A stretch of 64,000 nt of DNA, from assembly GCF_021729845.1 (NCBI RefSeq), contig NZ_CP063398.1, forward strand, positions 1 to 64,000, given 5' to 3'. This stretch comes from Rhizobium sp. SL42 (GTDB lineage Bacteria > Pseudomonadota > Alphaproteobacteria > Rhizobiales > Rhizobiaceae). The notes beneath the pieces were generated by a model, which was not told where the DNA came from, ran no database searches, and saw nothing but the letters and a program-made list of their open reading frames with translations. Below are positions 17,234 through 27,172 of the stretch, one piece after another (the stretch's first letter is position 1; every line of letters starts with the position of its first letter). The translations under genes were made by a program, and so were the position numbers.

Positions 17234-18108
17234 CAGCGCTTCAACAGACAGTGGGCGTGGTGGCGACACCACCCAGAAGCGGCAATCGTGCCTGGCGCAA
17301 GCTTAAGGCCAATCGCAGCGCTCTGGTCGGCCTGTGCATCATCCTGTTTTTCGGCCTTTTGGCGATTGCAGCACCGCTTTTGCCGATCGCCGATCCGCTT
17401 GCCACCAGCTGGACTGCGATCCGCAAGGCACCATCGGCGGCACACTGGATGGGCACCGACGACATCGGCCGCGATATCCTGTCGCGGATGATCTGGGGCG
17501 CTCAGGCGTCCCTGATGGCCGGCATTTTTTCCGTTGCGATCTCCATCGTCATCGGCGTTCCGTTTGGCCTGATCGCCGGCTATTTCGGCGGCTGGGTTGA
17601 TCAGGTGATTTCGCGCATCACCGAGGCCTTCCTTGCCCTGCCCTTCCTGATCATGGCGATTGCGCTCGCGGCCTTTCTCGGACCCAGCCTCACCAATGCG
17701 ATGATCGCCATCGGCTTGTCGGCCATGCCGGTCTTCGTTCGACTGACCCGCGGCCAGGTGCTGGCGGTCAAGACCGAAGATTATGTCGAAGGTGCCCGCT
17801 CGATCGGCCTTGGCCACCTCGACATCATGCTGCGCTACATCCTGCCGAACATCACCGCGCCGATCATCGTCCAGGCGACGCTGACGGTAGCCACCGCGAT
17901 CATCGCCGAGGCAAGCCTTTCGTTCCTCGGCCTTGGCCAGCAGCCTCCCGCTCCCAGCTGGGGCTCGATGCTCAATGTCGCGAAGAACTTTCTCGATCAG
18001 GCACCCTGGATGGCCATGTGGCCGGGTGCGGCGATCTTCCTGGTCGTGATCGGTTTCAATCTTCTCGGTGATGGTCTGCGCGATGCGCTCGACCCCCGGG
18101 AATCCTAA
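17230..18108 (+). CDS. DppC-type ABC transporter permease
   Basis: The 292-residue protein has the DppC/OppC layout: a cytoplasmic N-terminus, a first helix (about 30-52), a periplasmic loop containing WMGTDDIGRDILSR, then five helices with the coupling loop VEGARSIGLGHLDIM. It pairs with the DppB-type permease to form the channel. Start by ATGA overlap with the upstream gene. Confidence 0.92.
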   Translation: MTALQQTVGVVATPPRSGNRAWRKLKANRSALVGLCIILFFGLLAIAAPLLPIADPLATSWTAIRKAPSAAHWMGTDDIGRDILSRMIWGAQASLMAGIFSVAISIVIGVPFGLIAGYFGGWVDQVISRITEAFLALPFLIMAIALAAFLGPSLTNAMIAIGLSAMPVFVRLTRGQVLAVKTEDYVEGARSIGLGHLDIMLRYILPNITAPIIVQATLTVATAIIAEASLSFLGLGQQPPAPSWGSMLNVAKNFLDQAPWMAMWPGAAIFLVVIGFNLLGDGLRDALDPRES

Positions 18109-18131
18109 GAATAGATTTGAAGGAATAGTCG

Positions 18132-19916
18132 ATGACTGAGTTTACCACCCGCCCGGAGATCCTCGGCACCTTCGGCGTCGTGACTTCCACCCACTGGATC
18201 GCCTCTGCCGTCGGCATGAGCATCCTGGAAAAGGACGGCAATGCTTTCGACGCGGCGGTCGCAACCGGCTTCGTGCTGCAGATCCTCGAGCCTCACTTGG
18301 TGGGTCCGGGCGGCGACATGCCGGCACTGATCTATTCGGCCAGGACCGGCAAGGTCGAGGTGATCTGTGCGCAGGGCTCGGCCCCGGCCGGAGCGACGAT
18401 CGAACACTATAAAGCCGAAGGCCTTGACCTTATCCCCGGTGACGGTTTGCTGGCCACCGTTATTCCCGGGGCCTTCGACGGATGGATGCTGATGTTGCGC
18501 GACTACGGCACGATGACCGTGCGCGACGTGCTGGAGCCGGCCATCCACTACGCCGAACACGGCCATCCGATGCTGCCGCGCGTCTCGGCCACCATCAAGG
18601 GGCTGGCAGACTTCTTCCAGAAGGAATGGCCGACATCCTACGAAACCTGGCTGCCCGGCGGAGTGGCGCCGGAGCCGCATGCGCTGTTCCGCAACCCGGT
18701 TCTCGCTGCCACTTACACCCGCATCGTCAAGGAGGCGGAAAGCGCGACCGGCCGGGAGAACCAGATCGATGCGGCGCGCAACGCCTTCTACCGGGGCTTC
18801 GTCGCCGAGGCGATCGAGGACTATCTGAAGACCGCAGAAGTGATGGATGCCAGCGGCAGTCGCCACAAGGGCGTCTTGACCGCCAACGACATGGCCGGCT
18901 GGTCGGCAACCGTCGAAACACCGCAGACCTTTGACTACCATGGCTGGACAGTCGCCAAGACAGGCCCATGGGGACAGGGGCCTGTACTGCTGCAATCGCT
19001 GGCACTGCTGAAGGGGATCGATATCGCAGCGATGGACCCGCTTGGGGCAGACTTCGTGCATACCGTCGTCGAGACGATGAAGCTCGCCTATGCTGACCGC
19101 GAGGTCTACTACGGCGACCCGGCCTTTGCCGACGTGCCGATGGAACACCTGTTGTCGGATGCCTATAACAGCGAGCGCCGCAAACTCATCGGCAGCACCG
19201 CATCGATGGGCCTGCGTCCCGGCCGATTGCCGGGTTTCGAGACTCAGCATGACCTGACAATGGCTATGCTTGCGTCCATGTCCGGCACAGGCGCCGTCTA
19301 TGAGCCGACCATGTCGCATCTGACGGAAAAGCGCGGTGATACCGTGCATATCGATGTCATCGACCGTGAGGGTAACGTGGTCTCCGTCACTCCGTCGGGC
19401 GGCTGGCTGCAATCCTCGCCGATCGTACCCGGCCTCGGCTTCTGCCTCAATTCCCGCGCCCAGATGTTCTGGCTAAAGCCGGGCCTGCCGACCTCGCTTC
19501 AGCCGGGCAAGCGCCCGCGCACCACTTTGACGCCGTCAATCGCGCTCTACGAAGGACGCCCGACGCTCGCCTTCGGCACACCCGGCGGCGACCAGCAGGA
19601 CCAGTGGCAGCTGTCCTTCTTCCTGCGCTATGTGCACCACAGGCAGAACCTGCAGGCGGCGATCGACATGCCACTGTTCCACACGGCCCATTTCCCCGGC
19701 TCCTTCTATCCACGCACCAGCCAGCCGGGCAATGTGATGATCGAAAGTACGATCGGCTCGGAAACAATCAATGCGCTGAAAGCCATGGGCCACGACATCA
19801 CCGAGGCCGACCCCTGGAGCGTTGGACGCCTGACGGCCGCACGCCGCGATGCCGATGGATTGCTGCGGGCCGCAGCCACACCAAGGCTTATGCAAGCCTA
19901 CGCGATCGGGCGGTAG
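18132..19916 (+). CDS. Gamma-glutamyltransferase family protein, predicted cytoplasmic
   Basis: This 594-residue Ntn-hydrolase matches gamma-glutamyltransferase, which is made as one chain and cuts itself in front of a catalytic Thr. The predicted Thr is Thr404 (DTVHIDVIDREGN, where E. coli has TTHYSVVD). Other family marks are KRPRTTLTPSI and GTPGGDQQ in the small subunit. Unlike the periplasmic E. coli enzyme it has no signal peptide, so it should act in the cytoplasm on imported substrate. It sits between the permease and ATPase genes of a peptide importer, which suggests that gamma-glutamyl peptides or amides are brought in and hydrolysed. Cephalosporin or glutaryl acylase activity is an alternative in this family. 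Confidence 0.88.
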   Translation: MTEFTTRPEILGTFGVVTSTHWIASAVGMSILEKDGNAFDAAVATGFVLQILEPHLVGPGGDMPALIYSARTGKVEVICAQGSAPAGATIEHYKAEGLDLIPGDGLLATVIPGAFDGWMLMLRDYGTMTVRDVLEPAIHYAEHGHPMLPRVSATIKGLADFFQKEWPTSYETWLPGGVAPEPHALFRNPVLAATYTRIVKEAESATGRENQIDAARNAFYRGFVAEAIEDYLKTAEVMDASGSRHKGVLTANDMAGWSATVETPQTFDYHGWTVAKTGPWGQGPVLLQSLALLKGIDIAAMDPLGADFVHTVVETMKLAYADREVYYGDPAFADVPMEHLLSDAYNSERRKLIGSTASMGLRPGRLPGFETQHDLTMAMLASMSGTGAVYEPTMSHLTEKRGDTVHIDVIDREGNVVSVTPSGGWLQSSPIVPGLGFCLNSRAQMFWLKPGLPTSLQPGKRPRTTLTPSIALYEGRPTLAFGTPGGDQQDQWQLSFFLRYVHHRQNLQAAIDMPLFHTAHFPGSFYPRTSQPGNVMIESTIGSETINALKAMGHDITEADPWSVGRLTAARRDADGLLRAAATPRLMQAYAIGR

Positions 19917-19919
19917 TCC

Positions 19920-20678
19920 ATGACCTGGTCCATCGTCGCCCGCGATCCCGAAACAGGCCATCTCGGCATCGCCGTTGCCAGCCGCTTCTTTGCGGTAGGT
20001 GCCGCCGTACCCCATATGCGCGGCCGTATCGGCGCCATCGCCACTCAGGCTTTCGTGAGCCCGCTTTACGGGACCGACGGCCTTGCCCTCCTGTCCGAGG
20101 GCCGGTCTCCGGATCAGATTATCGCGGTCCTGACCGGTCGCGACAATGGCTGCCAGCAGCGGCAGATGCATCTGATCGACGGGCAAGGTCGCAATGCCGC
20201 CTTCACCGGTGATAAATGCATCGACTGGGCCGGCCATCTCGTCGACGACAATGTCTCGGTGGCCGGCAACATGCTGGCCGGGCCGCAGGTGATTGCAGAA
20301 TCCCTCCGGGCATACAAGGCGACCTCCGACCGGCCGCTGGCCGAGCGGCTTCTGGCCGCCATGGATGCCGGCGAAGCAGCAGGCGGCGACAAGCGTGGGC
20401 GGCAGTCGGCGGCGCTGAGGATCTTTCACGACCAGGATTATGCCAGGCTCGATATTCGCTCTGACGACCATCTCGATCCGCTGGGTGAGTTACGCCGGCT
20501 CTATATCGTGGCACAGGAACGTTTCCTGCATGTCGCGGAAACCATGCCGACCCGCGACAATCCGCATGGCCTGACCGACCGGCGGATGATCGATGAGAAG
20601 ATCGCAGCCCTCGAAGCAGCGCGGATCGCCAAAGGCATCCCCTCACCATCCTTTGCCACCCCACTGAAGCCGGCATGA
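19920..20678 (+). CDS. DUF1028 Ntn-hydrolase-like protein
   Basis: The 252-residue protein begins with the DUF1028 signature TWSIVARDPETGHLGIAVASR and continues with MRGRIGAIATQAF. The family is predicted to fold like N-terminal nucleophile hydrolases but has no settled activity; Thr2 directly after the initiator Met would be the natural nucleophile. The C-terminal 70 residues (about 180-252) are a helical extension, which in some members resembles a peptidoglycan-binding module. It starts 3 nt after the gamma-glutamyltransferase stop and precedes the transporter ATPase, a fixed association that implies work on the same imported compound. Confidence 0.85.
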   Translation: MTWSIVARDPETGHLGIAVASRFFAVGAAVPHMRGRIGAIATQAFVSPLYGTDGLALLSEGRSPDQIIAVLTGRDNGCQQRQMHLIDGQGRNAAFTGDKCIDWAGHLVDDNVSVAGNMLAGPQVIAESLRAYKATSDRPLAERLLAAMDAGEAAGGDKRGRQSAALRIFHDQDYARLDIRSDDHLDPLGELRRLYIVAQERFLHVAETMPTRDNPHGLTDRRMIDEKIAALEAARIAKGIPSPSFATPLKPA

Positions 20679-20715
20679 GCCGAAACCGCACCCACAGGAT
20701 CGGAGCAGCATCGCC

Positions 20716-22554
20716 ATGACCCCCGTGTTCAAAGCCTCCACCCATACTGAAACGGCCGCGGTCCTCTCCGTCGAGGGGTTGACGACCTCATTTCTGGTCG
20801 ACGGTGTGTGGCGCCCGGTGGTTCGCAACATTTCCTTCTACGTGAAGCCGGGCGAGACGGTGGCCATCGTCGGCGAATCCGGTTCCGGCAAGAGCGTCAC
20901 CTCCCTGTCGATCATGCGGCTTGTGGCCCGCGACCAGTCCCGGGTGGAAGGCCGGGTGCTGCTGAACGGGCGTGATATCCTGGCCCTGTCGGAAAAGGAC
21001 ATGCAGAAGGTGCGCGGCAACGAGGCCGCGATGATCTTCCAGGAGCCGATGACCAGTCTCAATCCGATCTTCACGATCGGACGGCAGATTTCCGAAGTGC
21101 TGACACGCCACAAGGGCCTGTCAAAGGCCGAGGCGCGCGCCGAGACCATCCGCATGCTGGAAAAGGTGCGCATACCCAATGCCGGTGATCGGTTCGACGA
21201 ATATCCGCATCAGTTTTCCGGCGGCATGCGGCAGCGCGTGATGATAGCCATGGCGCTTGCCTCCAGGCCGAAACTGCTGATCGCCGACGAGCCGACAACC
21301 GCACTCGACGTGACAATCCAGGGGCAGATCCTCGACCTGATCAAGGTCTTGCAGGAGGAAGAGGGCATGTCGGTCCTGTTCATCACCCATGACATGGGCG
21401 TGGTCGCGGAGATTGCCGACCGCACCATCGTCATGCTGCGCGGCGACGTGGTCGAGCAGGGAGCGACCGCCGATGTCTTCCATCGCGGCCGGCATCCCTA
21501 TACCCGCGCCCTTCTGGCCGCCGTGCCGAAACTCGGCTCGATGCATGGTCATGCCTGGCCACTGCGCTTCCCGATTGTGGATATCGGCTCGGGTAAGGCG
21601 AGTGTACCGGCGGAGGTCGCCGATACGGTCGATACCCGCAAGACGCCTGTGCTGTCGGTCAAGAACCTCGTCACGCGCTTCCCGATCCGCAGCGGCCTCT
21701 TTGGCCGCCAAACCGGGGCCGTGCATGCGGTTGAGGATGTCTCGTTCGACCTTTTTCAGGGCGAGACCCTGTCGATCGTCGGCGAGAGCGGTTGCGGCAA
21801 ATCGACCACCGGGCGTTCGATCATCCGACTGATAGAACCGGATAGCGGCGAGGTGCATCTCGACGGCTACAATGTGCTGACACTGGATCAGCCGAGCCTG
21901 CGCGCCATGCGGCGCAGCGTGCAGATGATCTTCCAGGATCCATTCTCCAGCCTCAACCCGCGCATGACAGTGGGCGCCGCCATCGCAGAGCCTTACCTGA
22001 AGCATCGCCTCGGAACCCGTGAAGAGGCACAGGCCAAGGTCGCTGATCTCTTGCGCAAGGTCGGCCTCGATCCCCGGATGATTGACCGCTATCCGCATGA
22101 ATTTTCCGGTGGCCAGCGCCAGCGCATCGCGATTGCCCGCGCCCTGTCGCTCAATCCGAAGGTCATCGTTGCCGATGAAAGCGTCTCAGCACTCGACGTT
22201 TCGATCAAGGCACAGGTCTGCAACCTGTTGATGGATCTGCAGGAGGAGCTCAACCTCGCCTTCCTGTTCATCAGCCATGACATGGCAGTGGTCGAGCGGA
22301 TCAGCCACCGCGTCGCCGTGATGTATCTCGGTGAAATCGTCGAAATCGGCCCCCGCGCCGCCATATTCGACAATCCACAACATGCCTATACGAAGAAGCT
22401 GATGGCCGCCGTGCCGGTACCGGACCCCGAGCGGCGTGGTTTCAGGCGCAATGCAGCAATCGATGAATTGAAAAGCCCCGTGCGGCCGGCAGGGTATGCA
22501 CCGCCCCGCCGCCAGTACCGCGAAATCACGGCGGGCCATTTCGTTCAGCTATGA
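20716..22554 (+). CDS. Fused double ATPase of the dipeptide-type ABC transporter (DppD-DppF fusion)
   Basis: The 612-residue protein joins two ABC ATPases that are separate in E. coli Dpp. Each half has Walker A (GESGSGKS at 53-60 and GESGCGKS at about 356-363), an FSGG[MQ]RQR signature and a Walker B followed by D-loop (ADEPTTALD and ADESVSALD). The second Walker B ends in ES rather than EP, as in many DppF proteins. Both halves carry the C-terminal extension typical of oligopeptide ATPases. It completes the importer encoded from 14709 and is the last gene of the operon. Confidence 0.92.
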   Translation: MTPVFKASTHTETAAVLSVEGLTTSFLVDGVWRPVVRNISFYVKPGETVAIVGESGSGKSVTSLSIMRLVARDQSRVEGRVLLNGRDILALSEKDMQKVRGNEAAMIFQEPMTSLNPIFTIGRQISEVLTRHKGLSKAEARAETIRMLEKVRIPNAGDRFDEYPHQFSGGMRQRVMIAMALASRPKLLIADEPTTALDVTIQGQILDLIKVLQEEEGMSVLFITHDMGVVAEIADRTIVMLRGDVVEQGATADVFHRGRHPYTRALLAAVPKLGSMHGHAWPLRFPIVDIGSGKASVPAEVADTVDTRKTPVLSVKNLVTRFPIRSGLFGRQTGAVHAVEDVSFDLFQGETLSIVGESGCGKSTTGRSIIRLIEPDSGEVHLDGYNVLTLDQPSLRAMRRSVQMIFQDPFSSLNPRMTVGAAIAEPYLKHRLGTREEAQAKVADLLRKVGLDPRMIDRYPHEFSGGQRQRIAIARALSLNPKVIVADESVSALDVSIKAQVCNLLMDLQEELNLAFLFISHDMAVVERISHRVAVMYLGEIVEIGPRAAIFDNPQHAYTKKLMAAVPVPDPERRGFRRNAAIDELKSPVRPAGYAPPRRQYREITAGHFVQL

Positions 22555-22783
22555 TCTTGGCTGGGAACCACCAGGCCACTTCAAAGCAGCCGCAATCTGA
22601 TCGCACCAGGAAAGAGGGCTGGGACTTTCGGCATTGATCGCCTCGAGCGGCAATAGAACGGCTGTCGCAATGCGGAGGGAAAAGAGTCGATTGCCCCAGT
22701 CAGGACACTAGACTGCCAGATCAGATTTGGCCTGATCCGGCCTGAACGCCCATATCGCTTGCGTGCATGAAACGGATTAGGGC

Positions 22784-23758
22784 ATGATCGGGCTCCAGGC
22801 CTTGATCACGATCTGCACAAGCGCGAGATCCCCTATGGGCGCAAGCCACAGACCTCTTCGGATTCTTGCGGCCGTCATTCAGGTGAGTGCCGCCACTCTG
22901 TCACCCGGCTCCCTCGCTGCCGCCGAGGCGGAGGACAGACCGGCCTGCCTTTACCAACGCGCAGACGCCCGACTTTGCATTCGTCAGGAGGCGTTCAACT
23001 CCGATCTGTGCCGCATGATTGGACACTTTGCAAAAACCCATGGCGTGCCAGCCGCCTTCTTTGCCCGCCTCATCTGGCGCGAAAGCCTGTTTCGACCGGA
23101 AGCGGTCAGCCCGAAAGGTGCCGAGGGCATTGCGCAGTTCATGCCGGAGACCGCCAAGAGGCGCGGCCTCGACAACAGCTTCGACGTCATCGACGCCCTG
23201 GACACATCGGCAGCCTACCTCAAGGCGCTTCAAACCCGCTTCGGGAATTTCGGATTTGCCGCAGCCGCCTACAATGCCGGTGAAAGCGGGCTGGCGCGTT
23301 TCTTGTCCAAAGGTCGGCTTCCAATCGAAACGCGCGACTATGTCTTTGCGATCACCGGCAACATCATCGAGACATGGCGTGACGCCCCGCCCGTCATCGC
23401 GGCTCCGGCACTGGACGAGGCGCTGCCGTTCCAGATGGCCTGTTTAGAACTGGCGCAGACGCGCCGAATGAACGAGCCGGTGCTTGCCGGATCAGCCGAC
23501 TGGGCACCCTGGGGTGTTCAGCTTGCCGCACATTACCGGCCTTCCGTCGTGGACCATCTGTTCAGGCGCGCGGTCAGCAGCCTGCCTGAACCACTCAATG
23601 CGGAGCGTGCCCTGATCGTCCGGCAGCGTGGCGGGAATTTCGGCTATCGGAAGCGCTACGCCGCACGGATCGGACGTGAGACACGGCAAGAGGCGACAAC
23701 ACTTTGCGCTGCCATACGCGCGGCAGCCGTGCCCTGCACGGTCTTTCGAAATCGATGA
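22784..23758 (+). CDS. Lytic transglycosylase (SLT family) with a C-terminal SPOR-like tail
   Basis: The 324-residue protein has a possible signal sequence (about 20-47), then the soluble lytic transglycosylase domain (about 75-190) with catalytic Glu100 in WRESLF, and the family marks GAEGIAQFMPETA and AAYNAGE. It cleaves peptidoglycan glycan strands in the periplasm. The last 55 residues (RALIVRQRGGNFGYRKRYAA...) resemble a SPOR fold that binds denuded peptidoglycan. The start could be ATG 22784 or the internal ATG at 22835; the second gives a tighter signal peptide. It stands alone, 229 bp after the importer operon. Confidence 0.85.
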   Translation: MIGLQALITICTSARSPMGASHRPLRILAAVIQVSAATLSPGSLAAAEAEDRPACLYQRADARLCIRQEAFNSDLCRMIGHFAKTHGVPAAFFARLIWRESLFRPEAVSPKGAEGIAQFMPETAKRRGLDNSFDVIDALDTSAAYLKALQTRFGNFGFAAAAYNAGESGLARFLSKGRLPIETRDYVFAITGNIIETWRDAPPVIAAPALDEALPFQMACLELAQTRRMNEPVLAGSADWAPWGVQLAAHYRPSVVDHLFRRAVSSLPEPLNAERALIVRQRGGNFGYRKRYAARIGRETRQEATTLCAAIRAAAVPCTVFRNR

Positions 23759-23995
23759 GAATGGTTGTCAGGAGCCCGGCGCAGAGCGAAGGTATCGCAC
23801 CGGAGCCATCCGTCGCTGCGTCCGCGCTCTGCCCGTTGTGCAGGATGCGTGCGATCGTCTCGCTGGCCCAGAGGGACAATTTTCGGTGCGAAACCGAGCT
23901 GCCGACGTTATCGAATACCCCGTGAAAAACTTACGTTCACGTGCCATGTAGCTGTCGACGTTTCCACCTGATTGCATTAGAAACGCATTAGACCG
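23759..23995. other. Intergenic region before the cold-shock gene
   Basis: No supported gene. One plus-strand frame contains ALCPLCRMRAIV, faintly like the CxxC knuckle of small zinc proteins, but it has no second CxxC pair or ribosome binding site. I treat it as non-coding. Confidence 0.3.
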
Positions 23996-24024
23996 TTGAT
24001 AAGCACGCGCCAGAACGATAAGTT
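23996..24024 (+). promoter_or_regulatory. Predicted sigma-70 promoter of the cold-shock gene
   Basis: TTGATA (23996-24001), a 17-nt spacer and TAAGTT (24019-24024). Transcription from here would give a leader of roughly 35 nt before the ATG at 24068, with AGAGGA as the ribosome binding site. Confidence 0.45.
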
Positions 24025-24067
24025 CTGCCCGCGAGTCAGACGGCTGCACATTTAAAGAGGAACTATC

Positions 24068-24271
24068 ATGGCGACCGGTACGGTTAAATTTTTCGCTGAA
24101 GACAAGGGCTTCGGCTTCATCACGCCTGACAACGGCGGTCCAGACGTTTTCGTTCACGTTTCTGCCTTGCAGCAGGGCGGCTCGCTGCGTGACGGTGACA
24201 AGGTCAGCTTCGAAGTTGGCCAGGATCGCAAGACGGGCAAGTCGAAGGCCGAAAGCGTCAGCGTTCTCTGA
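24068..24271 (+). CDS. Cold-shock protein (CspA family)
   Basis: The 67-residue protein is one complete cold-shock domain with both RNA-binding motifs, GFGFIT (RNP1) and VFVHVSAL (RNP2). Such proteins bind single-stranded RNA and DNA and act as RNA chaperones; many rhizobial copies respond to cold or stationary phase. ATG 24068 follows AGAGGA at a good distance. Single-gene unit with its own promoter and a hairpin after it. Confidence 0.96.
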   Translation: MATGTVKFFAEDKGFGFITPDNGGPDVFVHVSALQQGGSLRDGDKVSFEVGQDRKTGKSKAESVSVL

Positions 24272-24289
24272 TCGCTTCAGGATTAAGGG

Positions 24290-24317
24290 TTCAGCCTGCC
24301 CCGATGGGCGGGCTGAA
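24290..24317 (+). terminator. Hairpin terminator of the cold-shock gene
   Basis: TTCAGCCTGCCC (24290-24301) pairs with GGGCGGGCTGAA (24306-24317) over 12 bp with one G-U and a 4-nt loop. It lies 18 nt after the stop; the following bases are TCTGCCCC, so the T-run is weak. Confidence 0.65.
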
Positions 24318-24798
24318 TCTGCCCCAAATTCTACCGCATTTGGAATTACGGGCGCCAAGTGCGACGGACAAGGCCACATCGGATGGTGGTGCCCACGAGC
24401 CGTGACCGATCGGTTTTGCCTTTTCAGCGTCTGTGAGCCACCTGACTGGCACGATGCTCTCCCCAACGATCTGAGCCAGCGACTTTGCTCCTGATATGAC
24501 GTAATCAGTCAAATCATGGACTGGCGATTAGACGTTGATCGCGGGGCTTTGAGCCCAACTCAGCCAGACAACCCTGATCCAGCCCGCCGATTTTCATTCT
24601 CCATCCGAGGCACCAATCGCTGACGGCATCGACCTCGATGCGCCTTCCGGGCAGCGCCTTTGTGAAGCGAAGCATAACGTTCACTCTTTGACACTTCTCC
24701 ATCGTGGCAGCTTCCCCAAATGCAGATTGACGGGAACAGGAGGGAATGAGCAAATATGATGTCAAGAACGCTCCAACCTCAGGCGGGAAGGCTTTGTC
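24318..24798. other. Intergenic region with one doubtful small minus-strand frame
   Basis: Nothing is firmly supported. A minus-strand frame at 24291-24512 (73 residues, TTG start) begins ISGAKSLAQIVGES...VRWLTDAEK, which has the rhythm of a small helix-turn-helix protein, but it overlaps the cold-shock terminator and has no good ribosome binding site. A second minus frame at 24514-24765 shows no family resemblance. Confidence 0.3.
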
Positions 24799-26985
24799 AT
24801 GGGCGCGTCGTGGATGGCCTTATGCTCGAAAACGAAAATCCGGTATCAGGTCGCGATCCTGACGCTGGCCTTATGGCTCCCGGCAGTTTCGGGCCTTGCG
24901 CAAACTTCTGACCCCAGTCCCTCACAACCGGAAAGCGTTCAGCAGTTCATCGGGCTTATCGCAAATCCGGACGTGCAGAAATGGCTTCTCGAGCAGGCAG
25001 ACCCAACGCAGGCCGCCGAACGACCCGTGGCGCCTCACGTCGAGCCAGATATTTCCTTCGCCGATTTCACCACGCGCCTGCGATCGCATATGGCAGGCCT
25101 TTTCGACGCCAGCCGGTCGTTCCCATCGCAAGCGATGCAGGCAGCCGATTTTCTCAACCAGGAAATCCGCGAGAGCCGCGGCATTCGGCCGACGTTTCTG
25201 GTTGCGGCCTTTCTTGCCGTGGGCCTGCTCACCCAATGGCTTTTCCGTCGGTTGACGACCGGGTGGCGCGCATGGATGGCGCAGGCGCCATTCTCCACCG
25301 TTCACGAGAAGACGCTTGCCGTTGGCACGCGGCTGCTCTGGGCCGCATGCTACCTGGCATCCTTCGCCCTTGGCAGCATCGGCTTTTTCCTGCTGTTCGA
25401 ATGGCCACCGCTGATCCGGGAAATCGTTGTCGGCTACCTCCTCGCCATCGTTGTCTTCCGACTGGCCAGTGCCCTTGTCACTGTCCTCCTGGCACCGCCG
25501 GGGTCGACAGATCCCACGTTGCACATTCACCGGGTCATTCCGGTCAGTGATGCGGCAGCCGGCCACTGGGCAAAACGCGTGGTCTATCTGATCGGCTGGT
25601 ATGCCTTCGGCTGGGTGACCATCAGGCTGCTCGGAACGATGGGTTTTTCCATTCCCGCCCGGCAACTCGTGGCCTATTCGCTGGGCCTGGTTCTGCTTGC
25701 GATAGGCATCGAAGCGGTCTGGCGCCGCCCCCAGCCATCCGCCTTGACGGAGCAGAAGCCACGCATCAGCTGGCGGGCAAAAAACACGCTTTGGACGCTT
25801 TACTTCATCGCGATCTGGATGCTGTGGGTCGCTGGGGCCATGAAGCTGTTCTGGCTTGCCGTGGTTGTTGCCGTCCTGCCCGGCTCGGTGATCCTTGCCA
25901 AGGCATCGGTCAACAACATGCTGGGTGCACGAGACGCCTATGGCGAGGACGGCTCGACGACGACAATCCTGTCCGTGATCGTCGAGCGGGGCATTCGGGC
26001 GGGATTGATCATAGGGTCGATTGTCTTTCTTGCCGATGTGCTCGAGATCGAACTCACCGAAATGACGATGCAGGATTCGCCGACACTGCGCCTGATGCGC
26101 GGCATACTCAGCGCCGGGATCATCGTTCTCGCTGTCGACCTGATCTGGAACGTGACCAAGGTGCTGATCGATCGCAAGCTCGGGCAGACCCAGGTGATGT
26201 TCGAGATCGGAAGCGAGCAGGAACGACGGCGCGCGCGCATCCGCACGCTGCTGCCAATTCTGAAAAACGTCCTGATGATCCTGCTGGTCGCGATTGCCGT
26301 GATGATGGGACTGTCATCACTCGGCGTCGAAATCGGACCTCTGATCGCCGGCGCCGGCGTTGTCGGCGTGGCAATCGGCTTTGGCGCGCAGACCGTGGTC
26401 AAGGACGTGATCAGCGGCATGTTCTATCTGCTGGACGATGCGTTTCGCGTCGGCGAATACATCCAGAGCGGGAGCTACAAGGGTACCGTCGAGTCCTTCA
26501 GCCTGCGCTCGATCAAGTTGCGCCACCATCGCGGCCCTATCTTCATTGTGCCCTTCAGCGAACTGGGAGCCGTGCAAAACATGAGCCGCGACTGGTCCGT
26601 GGTAAAGTTCATGCTCACAGTCTCCTATGACGCAGACATCGCCAAGGTCAAATCCATCACGAAGACCGTCGGCAAAACCCTGAAGGACGACGAGGAGTTT
26701 CAGCCGTTCATCATCGAAAACCTCAAGATGAAGGGCGTGGAAGAGTTTACCGACTACGGGATCAAGCTGAGCTTCGGCATGACGCTCAAACCAACGCAGT
26801 TACAGTCGGCGATCCGCCGGCGGGCCTATGCCATGTTGCGCGAGGCGTTCAAGCAGAATGGCATCGAGTTTGCCCAACCGACCGTTCAGATCGGCGGGGA
26901 CGACAAGAACCCCGCCGCGGCCGCGGCCCAGATTCAGGTCCAGGCACAACAAAGGGAGGCAACAACTGGCGCCATGGCAAAATAG
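24799..26985 (+). CDS. Large MscS-family mechanosensitive channel
   Basis: The 728-residue protein has a cleavable N-terminal signal (about 17-35), a periplasmic region, then roughly ten membrane segments, of which the last is the MscS pore helix (about 515-540, VGVAIGFGAQTVVKDVISG). The cytoplasmic beta domain follows (GTVESFSLRSIKLRHHRGPIFIVP) and the alpha/beta vestibule ends in a Gln/Ala-rich tail. This is the architecture of larger MscS relatives such as YbdG, YjeP or MscK, which open under hypo-osmotic stress or act in osmotic adaptation. ATG 24799 was chosen; an in-frame ATG at 24814 is an alternative. Confidence 0.9.
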   Translation: MGASWMALCSKTKIRYQVAILTLALWLPAVSGLAQTSDPSPSQPESVQQFIGLIANPDVQKWLLEQADPTQAAERPVAPHVEPDISFADFTTRLRSHMAGLFDASRSFPSQAMQAADFLNQEIRESRGIRPTFLVAAFLAVGLLTQWLFRRLTTGWRAWMAQAPFSTVHEKTLAVGTRLLWAACYLASFALGSIGFFLLFEWPPLIREIVVGYLLAIVVFRLASALVTVLLAPPGSTDPTLHIHRVIPVSDAAAGHWAKRVVYLIGWYAFGWVTIRLLGTMGFSIPARQLVAYSLGLVLLAIGIEAVWRRPQPSALTEQKPRISWRAKNTLWTLYFIAIWMLWVAGAMKLFWLAVVVAVLPGSVILAKASVNNMLGARDAYGEDGSTTTILSVIVERGIRAGLIIGSIVFLADVLEIELTEMTMQDSPTLRLMRGILSAGIIVLAVDLIWNVTKVLIDRKLGQTQVMFEIGSEQERRRARIRTLLPILKNVLMILLVAIAVMMGLSSLGVEIGPLIAGAGVVGVAIGFGAQTVVKDVISGMFYLLDDAFRVGEYIQSGSYKGTVESFSLRSIKLRHHRGPIFIVPFSELGAVQNMSRDWSVVKFMLTVSYDADIAKVKSITKTVGKTLKDDEEFQPFIIENLKMKGVEEFTDYGIKLSFGMTLKPTQLQSAIRRRAYAMLREAFKQNGIEFAQPTVQIGGDDKNPAAAAAQIQVQAQQREATTGAMAK

Positions 26986-27172
26986 GGCATGTCATCGCGC
27001 TTGATCCGCATGAGCCATGCAGGCAATACCGTCTGGAACATTAGCGGCCTGTTTCGCTTGTGCTACTGACCGCGTGTCTTTATCGACCTGCCGGTCTACA
27101 ATGTCTTGAAACTCAATTCTCGCTCAGGGCCCGAAGCGTGAGCAAACGCTTCCAATTCGATGGACCATCGCC

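Noticed and set aside
23704..23925. Small plus-strand frame with one CPLC knuckle before the cold-shock gene
   Set aside because: Only one CxxC pair, no ribosome binding site, and it overlaps the end of the transglycosylase gene.
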